A stretch of DNA of 64,000 bases, from NCBI GenBank assembly GCA_964532465.1, contig CAZHHX010000009.1:1-64000 (forward strand), written 5' to 3'. Shown piece after piece: positions 33,733 through 43,354 of the stretch. Below the pieces are notes generated by a model. It did not search any database. It was not told the DNA's origin and worked only from the letters and a program-made list of their open reading frames with translations. Every line of letters starts with the position of its first letter. Position 1 is the stretch's first letter. This stretch comes from JAPLKB01 sp964532465 (lineage in GTDB: Bacteria; Desulfobacterota; Syntrophorhabdia; Syntrophorhabdales; Syntrophorhabdaceae). Made by a program: the position numbers and the translations under genes.

Positions 33733-34266
33733 GTGGAAGAGAATAAAGAAAAATGGCTTAATTATCTTGCCCTCACAACAGTTATCCTTGCAGTTTGCGC
33801 AACCCTGTCGACATTCAAGGGGGGCGGGTTTTCTACCCGCGCGGTGCTGAGCCAGACACAGGCGTCAGACCAGTGGTCCTACTTTCAGGCCAAAAGCATT
33901 AAAGGTTATATTTATGAGATACAAAAAGAAAAACTTGAACTCGAGCTTAAGACAATGGGTTCAAAGGTTCCCCAGGCCTTTACCGATGAATACATGGGAA
34001 AGATAGAGTCATATAATAAGAAGATAAAAAAGTACGACGAAGAAAAGGCTCAAATAGAAAAAGAAGCGCGCAAATTTGAAAAAATCAAGGAAGTGGCGCT
34101 TAAGCACTCCGAGTCATTTCACATGGCAGTCATATTTCTTCAGATTGCCATATTACTTTCATCCATTGCCGCACTGATGAAGAAAAAATACGTATGGGTC
34201 CTCGGACTTATTGCCGGAGTCGCAGGCATTATTTACTTTGCAAACGGATTCCTTACCGTTTTTTGA
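33733..34266 (+). CDS. DUF4337-like membrane protein
   Basis: Product of 177 aa. GTG 33733 has GGAG 8 nt upstream; GTG 33724 is the alternative. TM1 at about 10-30, long coiled-coil loop about 40-125 (KYDEEKAQIEKEARKFEKIK), TM2 about 130-148 and TM3 about 153-173. The ASDQWSYFQAKSIKGYIYE segment is typical of DUF4337. Function unknown. Confidence 0.75.
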   Translation: MEENKEKWLNYLALTTVILAVCATLSTFKGGGFSTRAVLSQTQASDQWSYFQAKSIKGYIYEIQKEKLELELKTMGSKVPQAFTDEYMGKIESYNKKIKKYDEEKAQIEKEARKFEKIKEVALKHSESFHMAVIFLQIAILLSSIAALMKKKYVWVLGLIAGVAGIIYFANGFLTVF

Positions 34267-34369
34267 TATTACGGTTTTAAATATTTGGTTCCCGGGAGAA
34301 CACGGGGACCATTAAAGAATCTGTTTATGCTTGAATATTTAAATTCAATGAGCATTAAATAATATTACA

Positions 34370-35287
34370 ATGGATATAAAACAAAAGGCCTCTTTATTCG
34401 CAATCGTGTCTGCGGCAATTCTCGCAACAGGCAAGTTCTCTGTCGGGTTGATCTCAGGCTCTATGGCTGTCATGTCTTCAGGCCTTGACAGCTTGCTGGA
34501 CGTGTTCATGTCCGGCATGAATTTTTTTGCCATAAAGAAGGCTGCGGAACCGGCAGACCACGAACATCAGTACGGCCATGGAAAGGCTGAAGATCTGGCT
34601 GCCATAATTCAATCTCTTGTTATTGTCTTCAGCGGGGCGGCAATAATCTATACTTCTATTGATAAATTCCTCAATAAAGAACTGATTGCTTACTCCCGTT
34701 TTGATATCGGTGTCATGGTTTTTTCCCTTGTTTTTACCATTGCTGTTGCAACTGTTCTGAAGGTGGTGGGGAAAAAAACCGGCTCGCGCGCGCTCATGGC
34801 TGACGCGCTCCATTATACGAGCGACTTTTATTCCAACTCTGCCGCCATTGTTGCCATTGTTCTTACCTATTATACGGGAATGACCTATTTTGACTTGTTA
34901 TTTGCAATAATAATAGGCTTAATCATCATCTTCTCAGCGATTAAAATATTCAGGGACGGGCTTTCGGGTCTTATGGACACCAGCATCCCTGAAAAAATTG
35001 AAACGGAAATCCGTAATATCATTGATGCAATGCCTTTTCCTTATGCGGGATATCACAAACTGAGAAGCCGTCTGGCAGGCAACAAAAAGTATCTGGACTT
35101 CCATCTGTTGATATGCAGAAAAGCGCTCATCGAAGAAGCGCATAATCTGGCTGAAGCAATAGAAACGAAAATGACTGAAAAGATGCAGGATTTAGATGTT
35201 ACAATACATATCGAACCATGTCCCAAGGAATGCGCATTGACGGATGAAACATGTGTTGTCCTGAAAATGAAATTTCAGAAACATTGA
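34370..35287 (+). CDS. Cation diffusion facilitator family transporter
   Basis: Product of 305 aa, six membrane spans and a cytoplasmic C-terminal domain. Metal-site residues: TM2 SSGLDSLLDVFMS and TM5 MADALHYTSDFYSN; the HEHQYGHGKAEDLA loop is typical of the family. Exports Zn, Fe or similar divalent ions against protons. The C-terminus (about 205-290) has extra His/Cys (IHIEPCPKEC). No strong ribosome binding site before ATG 34370. Confidence 0.9.
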   Translation: MDIKQKASLFAIVSAAILATGKFSVGLISGSMAVMSSGLDSLLDVFMSGMNFFAIKKAAEPADHEHQYGHGKAEDLAAIIQSLVIVFSGAAIIYTSIDKFLNKELIAYSRFDIGVMVFSLVFTIAVATVLKVVGKKTGSRALMADALHYTSDFYSNSAAIVAIVLTYYTGMTYFDLLFAIIIGLIIIFSAIKIFRDGLSGLMDTSIPEKIETEIRNIIDAMPFPYAGYHKLRSRLAGNKKYLDFHLLICRKALIEEAHNLAEAIETKMTEKMQDLDVTIHIEPCPKECALTDETCVVLKMKFQKH

Positions 35288-35418
35288 TGCAAAAGCCAGA
35301 AACAGATACGGTCTATTCCTTGTTTTCTTTATTATTCTGAGGGCTGTCTTGAGGTATTATCTTTTTTTTTCTTATTTTATGGTATAAAACGGAATATACT
35401 TTATCGGAAAAATACTCC

Positions 35419-36678
35419 ATGGATAATAAGTTACTCACTTCAATAATTGATTTTTTACCTGACGCAACCTTTGTCATAGACAATGAAAAAAAAGTTATTG
35501 CCTGGAACAGAGCAATGGAAGAAATGACAGGAGTTAAAAGAGAGGATATTCTCGGGAAAGGCGATTATGCATACTCCCTTCCCTTCTACGGTGAGAACAG
35601 ACCTATCCTGATAGATATTGTCATGGATGAAAGCAGAGAAGCGGAAGCGCTCTATGATTATGTGAAAAGCCGGGGCGATACCCTGTACGCAGAAACTTAT
35701 GTTCCTTCACTTAACAACGGCAAGGGCGCTTATCTATGGGGTACCGCGGCCCTCTTATTGGATGATAAAGGCAATTGTCGGGGCGCGATTGAATCAATCC
35801 GCGATATTACCGAACGTAAGAATATTGAGATAAAACTCAGGGACTCAGAAGAGAGGCTGCGCACTATTTTTGACCAGACCTTCGAGTTTATGGGCCTTCT
35901 TACCGTTGACGGCACTTTGATTGCAGCAAACAAAATGTCTCTGGACTTAATAGGGGCAACAGAGTCGGATGTTCTGGGAAAACCCTTCTGGGAAACGCCA
36001 TGGTGGAACCATTCAGAAACGGAGCAGGACCAACTGAAAAATGCTATACAGAAGGCGTCTTCGGGAGAACCTGTAAGGCTCGAAACCACCCACATAGACA
36101 GAAACGGCCGGGTCCGTTATGTTGATTTTTCCCTCAGACCTGTAGTTGACGGAGAAGGGAATATAATTTATCTGAACCCTGAAGGTCATGATATTACCGA
36201 GCGCAAAGAGGCTGAAGAAGAATTAAAAAATAGAGAAGAAGAGCTTGAGATTAAGTCAACGAATCTTGAAGAGGTTAATACAGCCCTCAAGATTTTACTG
36301 AAAGAGCGGGAAAACGACAAAGTTGATCTTCAGGAGAAGATAATATCCAATGTAAAAGAGCTGATTTTCCCTTATATCGAAAAACTAAAAAAAAGTCGCC
36401 TGGATTCCAGCCATATGACATATGTAAATATAATTGATACAAACCTGAATGACATTGTTTCTCCATTTCTGCAAAAAATGGCATTAAAATTTGCCCATCT
36501 CACACCCACGGAAATACAGATAGCCAATCTTATTAAAGGCGGAAGCACGACAAAGGAAATCGGTATGACGCTGAATATGTCTTCAGGAGCAATCAATTTT
36601 CATAGAAACAACATCAGAAAAAAACTCGGTTTAAATAAATCAAAAGTAAACCTGAGATCCTACCTGGTTACATTATAA
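35419..36678 (+). CDS. PAS-PAS-LuxR transcriptional regulator
   Basis: Product of 419 aa. PAS1 about 1-125 (FLPDATFVIDNEKKVIAWN), PAS2 about 135-265 (LRTIFDQTFEFMGLLTVDG), both ending in DITERK linkers, coiled coil about 265-320, and a LuxR-type HTH about 355-419 (LTPTEIQIANLIKGGSTTKE). Soluble sensor-regulator with no transmembrane part, probably sensing a small molecule or redox cofactor. Monocistronic. Confidence 0.88.
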   Translation: MDNKLLTSIIDFLPDATFVIDNEKKVIAWNRAMEEMTGVKREDILGKGDYAYSLPFYGENRPILIDIVMDESREAEALYDYVKSRGDTLYAETYVPSLNNGKGAYLWGTAALLLDDKGNCRGAIESIRDITERKNIEIKLRDSEERLRTIFDQTFEFMGLLTVDGTLIAANKMSLDLIGATESDVLGKPFWETPWWNHSETEQDQLKNAIQKASSGEPVRLETTHIDRNGRVRYVDFSLRPVVDGEGNIIYLNPEGHDITERKEAEEELKNREEELEIKSTNLEEVNTALKILLKERENDKVDLQEKIISNVKELIFPYIEKLKKSRLDSSHMTYVNIIDTNLNDIVSPFLQKMALKFAHLTPTEIQIANLIKGGSTTKEIGMTLNMSSGAINFHRNNIRKKLGLNKSKVNLRSYLVTL

Positions 36679-37110
36679 AGGGGCTAACGTCGCCCCCTCC
36701 ACCGGCACAGCCGTCGGAGCCTCCCCCTCTCGCTTGCTGTGCAAGCTATTTATCTCGCTGACGTTTATGCGCGCTGGGCTAACGCCTGTCCCCTCTTAAC
36801 TTCCCGTATCAACGTAGGACGTCCGCTCACTTACGTTCACTGGGACGTCCGCTTGCGCTTGGACGTAAAAATGCCTTTCTCGTCCTACGTCCCACGTCCC
36901 ACGGCCCTACGGCTTGCCCTGCAAGCTAAACAGATTCTCATGTAACACTAATATAAGTATTTACCTTATATAATACTGATTATTATCTTATATTTATTTG
37001 CCTTAAGCCGATTCCCCTCCAAGCGAAAATATAATTAGAGCATTTGAAGATATTAGGTATGCCGGTCATATATCTCTTATGACAAGATTTATTAATATGG
37101 AGAAGTCAAA
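36679..37110. repeat. Intergenic repeat island, family C copy C2
   Basis: The 36811-36910 part contains ACGTAGGACGTCC and GGGACGTCC words and, in inverted form, CGTCCTACGTCCCACGTCC, the words seen at 6206-6277. The 36690-36790 part has other short inverted words (GCTTGCTGTGCAAGC). No gene. The stretch 36950-37110 is AT-rich and may hold the promoter of the che operon downstream. Confidence 0.55.
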
Positions 37111-37443
37111 ATGAAAAGCAGGGTTGAAGATTCGGATAATAAAAGGATATTGAACTTGTATGACGAATTTACCATTCAAAGCGCTGGCGAATTTAAAACC
37201 ATATTGAAGGACTCACTTGAAGCAGCGGATATTCTTATAATAAATACTGAACATATTACTGAAATTGACCTCTCATGTCTCCAGCTTCTCTGCGCGGTAC
37301 ACGAAAGCGCAGTGCATGAGGGAAAAACAGTTACCCTGGATCACGGCCAATCAAAAGTTGTCGCCGACGCGCTCCTGCGGGCGGGGCATGCCCATCATTC
37401 CGGGCATGAGAAGTTTTTTTTGACGGAGGCATCAAATGGCTAA
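37111..37443 (+). CDS. STAS-domain protein (anti-sigma factor antagonist-like)
   Basis: Product of 110 aa, one STAS domain. The loop TEIDLSCLQLL includes the Ser that is phosphorylated in SpoIIAA/RsbV-type proteins. First gene of the second chemotaxis operon, overlapping cheY by 8 bp. It could be a target of the REC-PP2C phosphatase at 6815-8014, or a local scaffold as in some che operons that begin with a STAS gene. Confidence 0.85.
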   Translation: MKSRVEDSDNKRILNLYDEFTIQSAGEFKTILKDSLEAADILIINTEHITEIDLSCLQLLCAVHESAVHEGKTVTLDHGQSKVVADALLRAGHAHHSGHEKFFLTEASNG

Positions 37444-37801
37444 AAGAATCCTTACAGCAGATGATTCTGCCAGCGTGAGACAGATGGTCTCATTTACTAT
37501 AAAAAACGCTGGATATGAGGTTGTGGAAGCAGTGGACGGCAAAGACGCCCTTTCCAAGTTAAACGGCAGCCCCATTCACATGGTGGTTACAGACCTCAAC
37601 ATGCCGAATCTTGACGGCATAGGTCTGTTAAAAGGCATAAGAGCAAATCCGGCATATAAATTTATCCCTGTTATCCTGCTTACAACAGAATCCCAGGAAT
37701 CAAAAAAGCTGGAAGGCAAGGCTGCCGGCGCTACAGGGTGGATTGTAAAACCGTTTAAACCGGAACAATTAATTGCCGTCATAAAGAAGGTGCTTGGATG
37801 A
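37436..37801 (+). CDS. cheY: CheY-type response regulator
   Basis: Product of 121 aa, receiver only. Acidic pair in TADDSASVRQ, phosphoacceptor Asp in MVVTDLNMPNLDG, Thr in LLTTESQ, Lys in WIVKPFKP. Output to flagellar motor or pili; no flagellar or pilus genes lie in the window. Overlaps cheA by 4 bp. Confidence 0.93.
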   Translation: MAKRILTADDSASVRQMVSFTIKNAGYEVVEAVDGKDALSKLNGSPIHMVVTDLNMPNLDGIGLLKGIRANPAYKFIPVILLTTESQESKKLEGKAAGATGWIVKPFKPEQLIAVIKKVLG

Positions 37802-39924
37802 CAGACTCCTATAGCGATGTTTTTAAAGAAGAAGCCCGTGAAAAACTGCTCGAACTGGAAGATGCCCTTCTTGAACTCGAAGCAAATCCTGAAGACGCGG
37901 AACAGATAGGATGTGTTTTTCGTGTTATGCACACCATCAAAGGTTCCGGCGCCATGTTCGGCTTTGATGATATCGCGGCCTTTACCCATGAAATTGAGAC
38001 AGTCTACGACAAGGTTCGAGACGGAAAGATACCTGTCACGAATAAACTTATAGATATTACCTTGCAGGCAAAAGATCAGATAAAATTCATGCTTGACAAA
38101 AGCCCCCAAGGCGAAGACCCACAGAAGCCAATATTGCAAAAGACAATAAGCGCTTTTAAAAAATTGGCTTCAGGAGATGAAGAGCCCACCCCCCCAACTA
38201 TAAATCCATCTTCCTCGTGGGCTTCGCCACCCACCATACAAGAATTACCATTGGAAAGTGAAATTACCTATCGCATACGTCTTAAACCGGCTGCGGATAT
38301 TTTCATGACAGGCGCAAACCCCTTACTCCTGCTCGACGAACTCCGTTCTCTGGGTGAATGCAGGGTGATAGCTCAGACAGATGCCATACCCCGCCTGGAG
38401 AACATAAATCCTGAATCCTGTTATACCTGCTGGGACATTATACTTACAACCGATAAAGGGACTAATGCCATAAAAGACGTCTTCATCTTTGTGGAGGATA
38501 GCTGTGAGATAAAGATTGATGTTATAGATGCCGGTGCGGCAACAGAGCCTGAAGAGGACTATAAAAAACTGGGTCGGATACTTACTGAAAGGGGCGACAT
38601 AACAGAGGAAAGCTTGAACAACGCCCTCAATACAAAGAAATACCTCGGGGAAATACTCGTTGAGAAAGGATTGGTTACTCACGACAAAGTAGAATCGGCG
38701 CTTATAGAACAAGAACATGTAAAAAAGATACGAGAGAAGGCTCAGGCAAAAGATGATGGCTTATCAAGCATACGGGTGCCTGTAGAGAAACTTGACTTGC
38801 TCGTAAATCTTGTCGGGGAGCTGGTAACTATTCAGGCAAGGCTTACCCAGACTGCTTCAAGATTCTGCAACGCCGATTTCACTTCCATTGCAGAAGAAGT
38901 GGAAAGACTTACGGCAGAGCTTCGCGACAATACATTAAATATCCGTATGCTTCCCATCGGCACCACCTTCGGAAGATTTAAAAGATTAGTCAGGGATTTG
39001 TCCCAGGATCTGGGAAAGGAAATTGATCTGATGACTGATGGAGGAGAGACGGAATTAGACAAAACAGTAATTGAAAAATTGAACGATCCCCTTGTTCACC
39101 TTATCAGGAATTCCATAGACCACGGCATTGAATCTCCTGATCTTCGTATTGCTTCAGGCAAACCCAGGGCAGGGACAATCAGGCTGTCGGCCATTCATTC
39201 AGGCGCGCATGTGATAATCCGGATTAAAGATGATGGAAAGGGCCTTGACAGGGATGCGATTCTCGCAAAAGCAGTCAGCAAAGGCCTTGCTCCTCCGGGC
39301 GTGGAACTTACTGACAAAGAAGTCTTCGGATTTATCTTTCAACCGGGTTTTTCAACCGCAAAGGAAGTAACAAACGTATCCGGACGCGGAGTGGGCATGG
39401 ATGTAGTGAAAAGAGCAATAGAAACCTTGAGGGGCTCCATAGACATACAGAGCGAAAAAAATAAAGGGACAACAGTGACGGTTAAGCTTCCGCTGACTCT
39501 TGCAATTGTGGACGGGCTTCTTGTTGAAATGGGAAATGACCATTTTGTTATCCCTCTTTACCTTGTTGAAGAATGCGTGGAACTTACCCGTGAAGACGTA
39601 TTAAATGCCCACGGAAGAGACATTGCCTATATTCGCGGCGATATGGTCCCCTATGTCCGGCTCAGAAAGGAATTTGATATTAACGGCAACGTACCCACCA
39701 TTGAACAGATTGTTGTTACCGGTATTAACGGCGACAGGGTAGGTTTAGTCGTTGACAGAGTAATAGGAGAACACCAGACAGTCATTAAAAATCTGGGGGC
39801 GCTTTATAAGGATGTAGAAGGCATCTCAGGAGCAACCGTTCTTGGAGACGGGACAGTAGCGCTGATAGTGGACGCGCCGCAATTAATAAAAAACGTGGAG
39901 AGAGAACAAAAGACGTTTCAATAA
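37798..39924 (+). CDS. cheA: Chemotaxis histidine kinase CheA with MshEN-like insertion
   Basis: Product of 708 aa. HPt 1-105 (VMHTIKGSGAMFG); linker; P2-like region about 155-245; then about 255-315 a pair of short repeats (LGRILTERGDITEESLNNAL and LGEILVEKGLVTHDKVESAL) like the N-terminal domain of GspE/MshE ATPases; dimerisation about 325-390; HATPase about 390-540 (NSIDHGIESPDLR, KDDGKGLD, SGRGVGMDVV); CheW-like about 545-680. MshEN domains bind c-di-GMP in MshE; the HD-GYP protein in this operon would fit such a signal, but this is inference. Confidence 0.93.
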   Translation: MTDSYSDVFKEEAREKLLELEDALLELEANPEDAEQIGCVFRVMHTIKGSGAMFGFDDIAAFTHEIETVYDKVRDGKIPVTNKLIDITLQAKDQIKFMLDKSPQGEDPQKPILQKTISAFKKLASGDEEPTPPTINPSSSWASPPTIQELPLESEITYRIRLKPAADIFMTGANPLLLLDELRSLGECRVIAQTDAIPRLENINPESCYTCWDIILTTDKGTNAIKDVFIFVEDSCEIKIDVIDAGAATEPEEDYKKLGRILTERGDITEESLNNALNTKKYLGEILVEKGLVTHDKVESALIEQEHVKKIREKAQAKDDGLSSIRVPVEKLDLLVNLVGELVTIQARLTQTASRFCNADFTSIAEEVERLTAELRDNTLNIRMLPIGTTFGRFKRLVRDLSQDLGKEIDLMTDGGETELDKTVIEKLNDPLVHLIRNSIDHGIESPDLRIASGKPRAGTIRLSAIHSGAHVIIRIKDDGKGLDRDAILAKAVSKGLAPPGVELTDKEVFGFIFQPGFSTAKEVTNVSGRGVGMDVVKRAIETLRGSIDIQSEKNKGTTVTVKLPLTLAIVDGLLVEMGNDHFVIPLYLVEECVELTREDVLNAHGRDIAYIRGDMVPYVRLRKEFDINGNVPTIEQIVVTGINGDRVGLVVDRVIGEHQTVIKNLGALYKDVEGISGATVLGDGTVALIVDAPQLIKNVEREQKTFQ

Positions 39925-39968
39925 CCGTAATCGTCTTAATAGCAGGAATAAAAAGGAGGATATGCAAA

Positions 39969-42431
39969 ATGAATTTAAAAGACATGAAGATTGGCGTCAA
40001 GCTCGGTTTGGGGTTCGGGGTTATACTGACATTACTTGTTGTATTGGCTGTTGTCGGCTTTTTTAATCTTTCATCGCTGACAGGAAAGCTTGACAGGATT
40101 GTGCAGATAAATAATCAGAAAATATTCGATACCCAGGAAGTAGCGGCGGCAGTCAATACAATTTCCTTTGCTGTGGCTCAGATAGCATCAACTAATGATA
40201 AGTCTTCATGGGAAGCGGCGCAGAAGAGAATAGAGGAAGCAAGGGGTGTTTACAAAAAGTCCATTGAAAATCTTGTAAAGCTTGAGACCACTGAGGAAGG
40301 GAAGCAGCTTATTGAAAAATTCAAGGCTCAACTGGCATCAGGCAAGACAACAAATGACAAGGTTATCTCTATTGCGAAAACAGGGAGAGTTGCTGAGGCC
40401 GCGCAGGCTTTCGAAAAATTCTCCATTCCGGTAATCTGGGCCGTCAATGACGCATCCCATGGAATAATGAATTATCAGGAAAAAAATGTACGGGCTGCCT
40501 ATGAAGAAGTAAAAAAGAGCATAAATATGGCCAGAAGTGCCTTTATTGTGATTTCTATTCTGGCTCTTCTTGTGGGCGTTGCTTTTGCGCTCTACCTTTC
40601 TGGAATTATCAAGCGGCCAATTCAGAAGACAGTTGAAATGATTCAGGAAATGGGCAAGGGTCATCTCAGTATGCGGCTGAATATGCATCAGAAGGATGAG
40701 ATAGGCGTTATGGCAGCTACTATGGATCAGTTTGCCCATGATCTTCAGACTGTTGTCGTGGGAACTATGCAAAAAATTGCTGAAGGCGATGTAAGCATGG
40801 AAGTAACCGGAAAAGACGATGGAGACGAAATTGCGCCGGCATTGAAAAAAACAATTGAATCGCTGAGAGGTCTTGTATTTGAAACCGGTATGCTGGCAAA
40901 AGCTGCCGTTGAAGGCAAGCTGGCAACCCGCGGCAATGCGGAAAAGTTTAACGGCAGTTATAGAGAGGTTGTCTCCGGCGTCAATCAGGCATTGGATGCA
41001 GTTGTGGGACCTCTTAATGTAGCAGCGGAGTATGTGGACAAAATCAGCAAGGGTGATATGCCCCCTATGATCACACAGGAATACAAAGGCGACTTTAATG
41101 GAATTAAAAACAATCTCAACGGATGTATAGATAATATAAATACTGTCATAAATGAAATGAATAAACTCTACACAGAACAGAAGGCGGGAGACATAGAATA
41201 TCTTATCCCTGCCGACAAATTTGCCGGTGCGTATAAACAGATGGCTGAAGGGGTGAACGCGTCAGTCATGCTCCATGTTGACAATATTCTTAAGATACTG
41301 GGCATACTCACTTCCTATTCCGAAGGCGACTTCTCTCCTGTTCTTGAAAAGCTTCCCGGTAAACAGGTTATTGCCAATGAGAAGATGGATGCGCTCCGTG
41401 ATTCCATGAATGAGGTCACCCGCATTGCTCAGGAGATTGCCTCAGGCAACCTTGTTCTCACGGTTAAAGAGCGTTCCGCTCAGGACAACCTCATGAAAGC
41501 TTTCGCCGCAATGGTTTTAAAACTTACCGAAGTTGTCAATGAAGTGAAAACAGCAGCCGATAATGTTGCAACAGGAAGCCAACAGATGAGCAGCGGTTCC
41601 CAGCAGATGTCTCAAGGCGCAACAGAACAGGCAGCATCGGCGGAAGAAGTTTCGTCCTCCATGGAACAGATGGTCTCCAATATAAAGCAGAACGCAGACA
41701 ATGCTCAACAGACAGAAAAGATAGCTTTGAAGGCTGCCCAGGATGCACGGGAAGGCGGCAAGGCTGTGACGGAAACAGTTTCCGCCATGAAGGAGATTGC
41801 TACAAAGATAAACATCATTGAAGAGATTGCGAGACAGACGAACCTCCTTGCCTTAAACGCCGCAATAGAGGCAGCCAGAGCAGGTGAACACGGTAAAGGG
41901 TTTGCGGTAGTTGCCACAGAGGTAAGGAAACTTGCCGAGAGAAGCCAGACAGCGGCGGCAGAAATCAGCAAACTGTCCGCATCCAGCGTGGATGTTGCAG
42001 AAAAGGCAGGCCAGATGCTGACAAGGATTGTTCCCGACATCCAGAAAACAGCGGAACTTGTGAGCGAAATCAATGCTGCAAGTAATGAACAGAATACCGG
42101 CGCAGAACAGATCAATAAAGCAATCCAGCAGTTAGATCAGGTCATCCAGCAGAATGCCTCGGCAACGGAAGAAATGGCGTCAACAACAGAGGAGCTTTCC
42201 TCCCAGGCAGAACAATTACAGGATACAATAGAATTCTTCAAAGTGGCAGACAATGGTTCGGCAAAAAAGGGAAAAACAGAGCGCAGAAATGTAAAGCCAG
42301 TATTTCAGAATATCCATACTCCCATGATAAACATGTCAAAGGGCAACAACGGTCATGACAGACATACAGGCATTGCCCTTGAACTTAATAGTGGAAAAGA
42401 TTTGACGGATGATGAATTTGAAAGTCTATAA
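39969..42431 (+). CDS. Methyl-accepting chemotaxis protein with multiple HAMP-like modules
   Basis: Product of 820 aa. TM1 about 10-32, four-helix-bundle-type periplasmic sensor about 35-190, TM2 about 193-215, HAMP about 215-270, then repeated HAMP-like segments to about 525 (DAVVGPLNVAAEYVDKISKG among them), and a signalling domain with IARQTNLLALNAAIEAARAG. The poly-HAMP stretch is typical of some deltaproteobacterial receptors. AGGAGG at 39954-39959. Probably paired with the CheA just upstream. Confidence 0.93.
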   Translation: MNLKDMKIGVKLGLGFGVILTLLVVLAVVGFFNLSSLTGKLDRIVQINNQKIFDTQEVAAAVNTISFAVAQIASTNDKSSWEAAQKRIEEARGVYKKSIENLVKLETTEEGKQLIEKFKAQLASGKTTNDKVISIAKTGRVAEAAQAFEKFSIPVIWAVNDASHGIMNYQEKNVRAAYEEVKKSINMARSAFIVISILALLVGVAFALYLSGIIKRPIQKTVEMIQEMGKGHLSMRLNMHQKDEIGVMAATMDQFAHDLQTVVVGTMQKIAEGDVSMEVTGKDDGDEIAPALKKTIESLRGLVFETGMLAKAAVEGKLATRGNAEKFNGSYREVVSGVNQALDAVVGPLNVAAEYVDKISKGDMPPMITQEYKGDFNGIKNNLNGCIDNINTVINEMNKLYTEQKAGDIEYLIPADKFAGAYKQMAEGVNASVMLHVDNILKILGILTSYSEGDFSPVLEKLPGKQVIANEKMDALRDSMNEVTRIAQEIASGNLVLTVKERSAQDNLMKAFAAMVLKLTEVVNEVKTAADNVATGSQQMSSGSQQMSQGATEQAASAEEVSSSMEQMVSNIKQNADNAQQTEKIALKAAQDAREGGKAVTETVSAMKEIATKINIIEEIARQTNLLALNAAIEAARAGEHGKGFAVVATEVRKLAERSQTAAAEISKLSASSVDVAEKAGQMLTRIVPDIQKTAELVSEINAASNEQNTGAEQINKAIQQLDQVIQQNASATEEMASTTEELSSQAEQLQDTIEFFKVADNGSAKKGKTERRNVKPVFQNIHTPMINMSKGNNGHDRHTGIALELNSGKDLTDDEFESL

Positions 42432-42442
42432 TAATAAAGACA

Positions 42443-42634
42443 GTGAATAGTCGTTAGTGAATAGTTGAGAAACAGTGAATAGTGAATAGTATTTAGTGAA
42501 TAGTTTAAAGGTGAAAAAAATGAGAAAAGCAGTGAACAGAATACCAGATGTTAACTCTGAATTAGTCTTTAACTATTCACTATTCACTGCCTTTTAACTA
42601 TTCACTGTTCACTATTCACTATTCACTGCCTTTG
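42443..42634. repeat. Family D word-type inverted repeat, copy D2
   Basis: Left half of GTGAATAGT/CGTTAGTGAATAGT words, right half of ACTATTCACTATTCACTGCC words, forming a potential long stem. Lies between mcp and cheW. Equivalent to D1 at 9583-9777. Confidence 0.75.
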
Positions 42635-42645
42635 AAGGAGGAACC

Positions 42646-43161
42646 ATGAGTGTACCATCTATAACTGATACAAGACAGTACCTGACATTTCAACTTGCGG
42701 AAGAAATATTCGGAGTAGACGTGTCCCATGTAAGGGAGATACTTGAATTCAATACTGTTACAAAGGTGCCCAAAACCCCGGATTACATGAGAGGGGTCAT
42801 TAACTTAAGAGGCAGCGTAGTCCCTGTTCTTGATATGAGATTAAAATTCGGCATGACTATGACAGAAAAGACCGTTAATACCTGCATCATAGTTGTAGAA
42901 GTATCCTTTGAAGGAGAAACCACCATCATTGGCGCTCTTGTTGATTCCGTGGATGAGGTTTTTGAGCTTGAACCTGACCGGATAGAGCCCGCGCCCAGGA
43001 TAGGCATACAGCTCAAAACCGAATTCATAAAAGGTATGGGCAAGAGGGATGACAGGTTTATTATTATACTTGATATTGACAGAGTCTTTTCAACAGAGGA
43101 ACTTGCCGTGGCGCAGGGTATGGAGGAAGGCGGGAATCTGGAGATGGCAGGGAATCAGTAG
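42646..43161 (+). CDS. cheW: CheW adaptor
   Basis: Product of 171 aa, single CheW domain: QLAEEIFGVDVSHVREIL, GVINLRGSVVPVLDMRLKF, and IKGMGKRDDRFIIILDIDRV are the three family signatures. GGAGGA lies 6-7 nt before the ATG at 42646. Couples the MCP to CheA of the second operon. The 193 bp after it (43162-43354) show nothing I can name. Confidence 0.94.
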   Translation: MSVPSITDTRQYLTFQLAEEIFGVDVSHVREILEFNTVTKVPKTPDYMRGVINLRGSVVPVLDMRLKFGMTMTEKTVNTCIIVVEVSFEGETTIIGALVDSVDEVFELEPDRIEPAPRIGIQLKTEFIKGMGKRDDRFIIILDIDRVFSTEELAVAQGMEEGGNLEMAGNQ

Positions 43162-43354
43162 AGAAAGGCGAAGAGCTTCCTTGTGAGCGTCCGTTAATGA
43201 AGGTAAAATTTAATATTAGTCTGTTTTATGCGAAAACTATAATATGGAAAAGGACGGACAGGAAATACAGATGAATAACCTCAAACAGTCAGCATTATTC
43301 CGGTTGCTATTTTTCCCATACTAAAATATTGTTTTTACTATGAGGTAAATAAAC

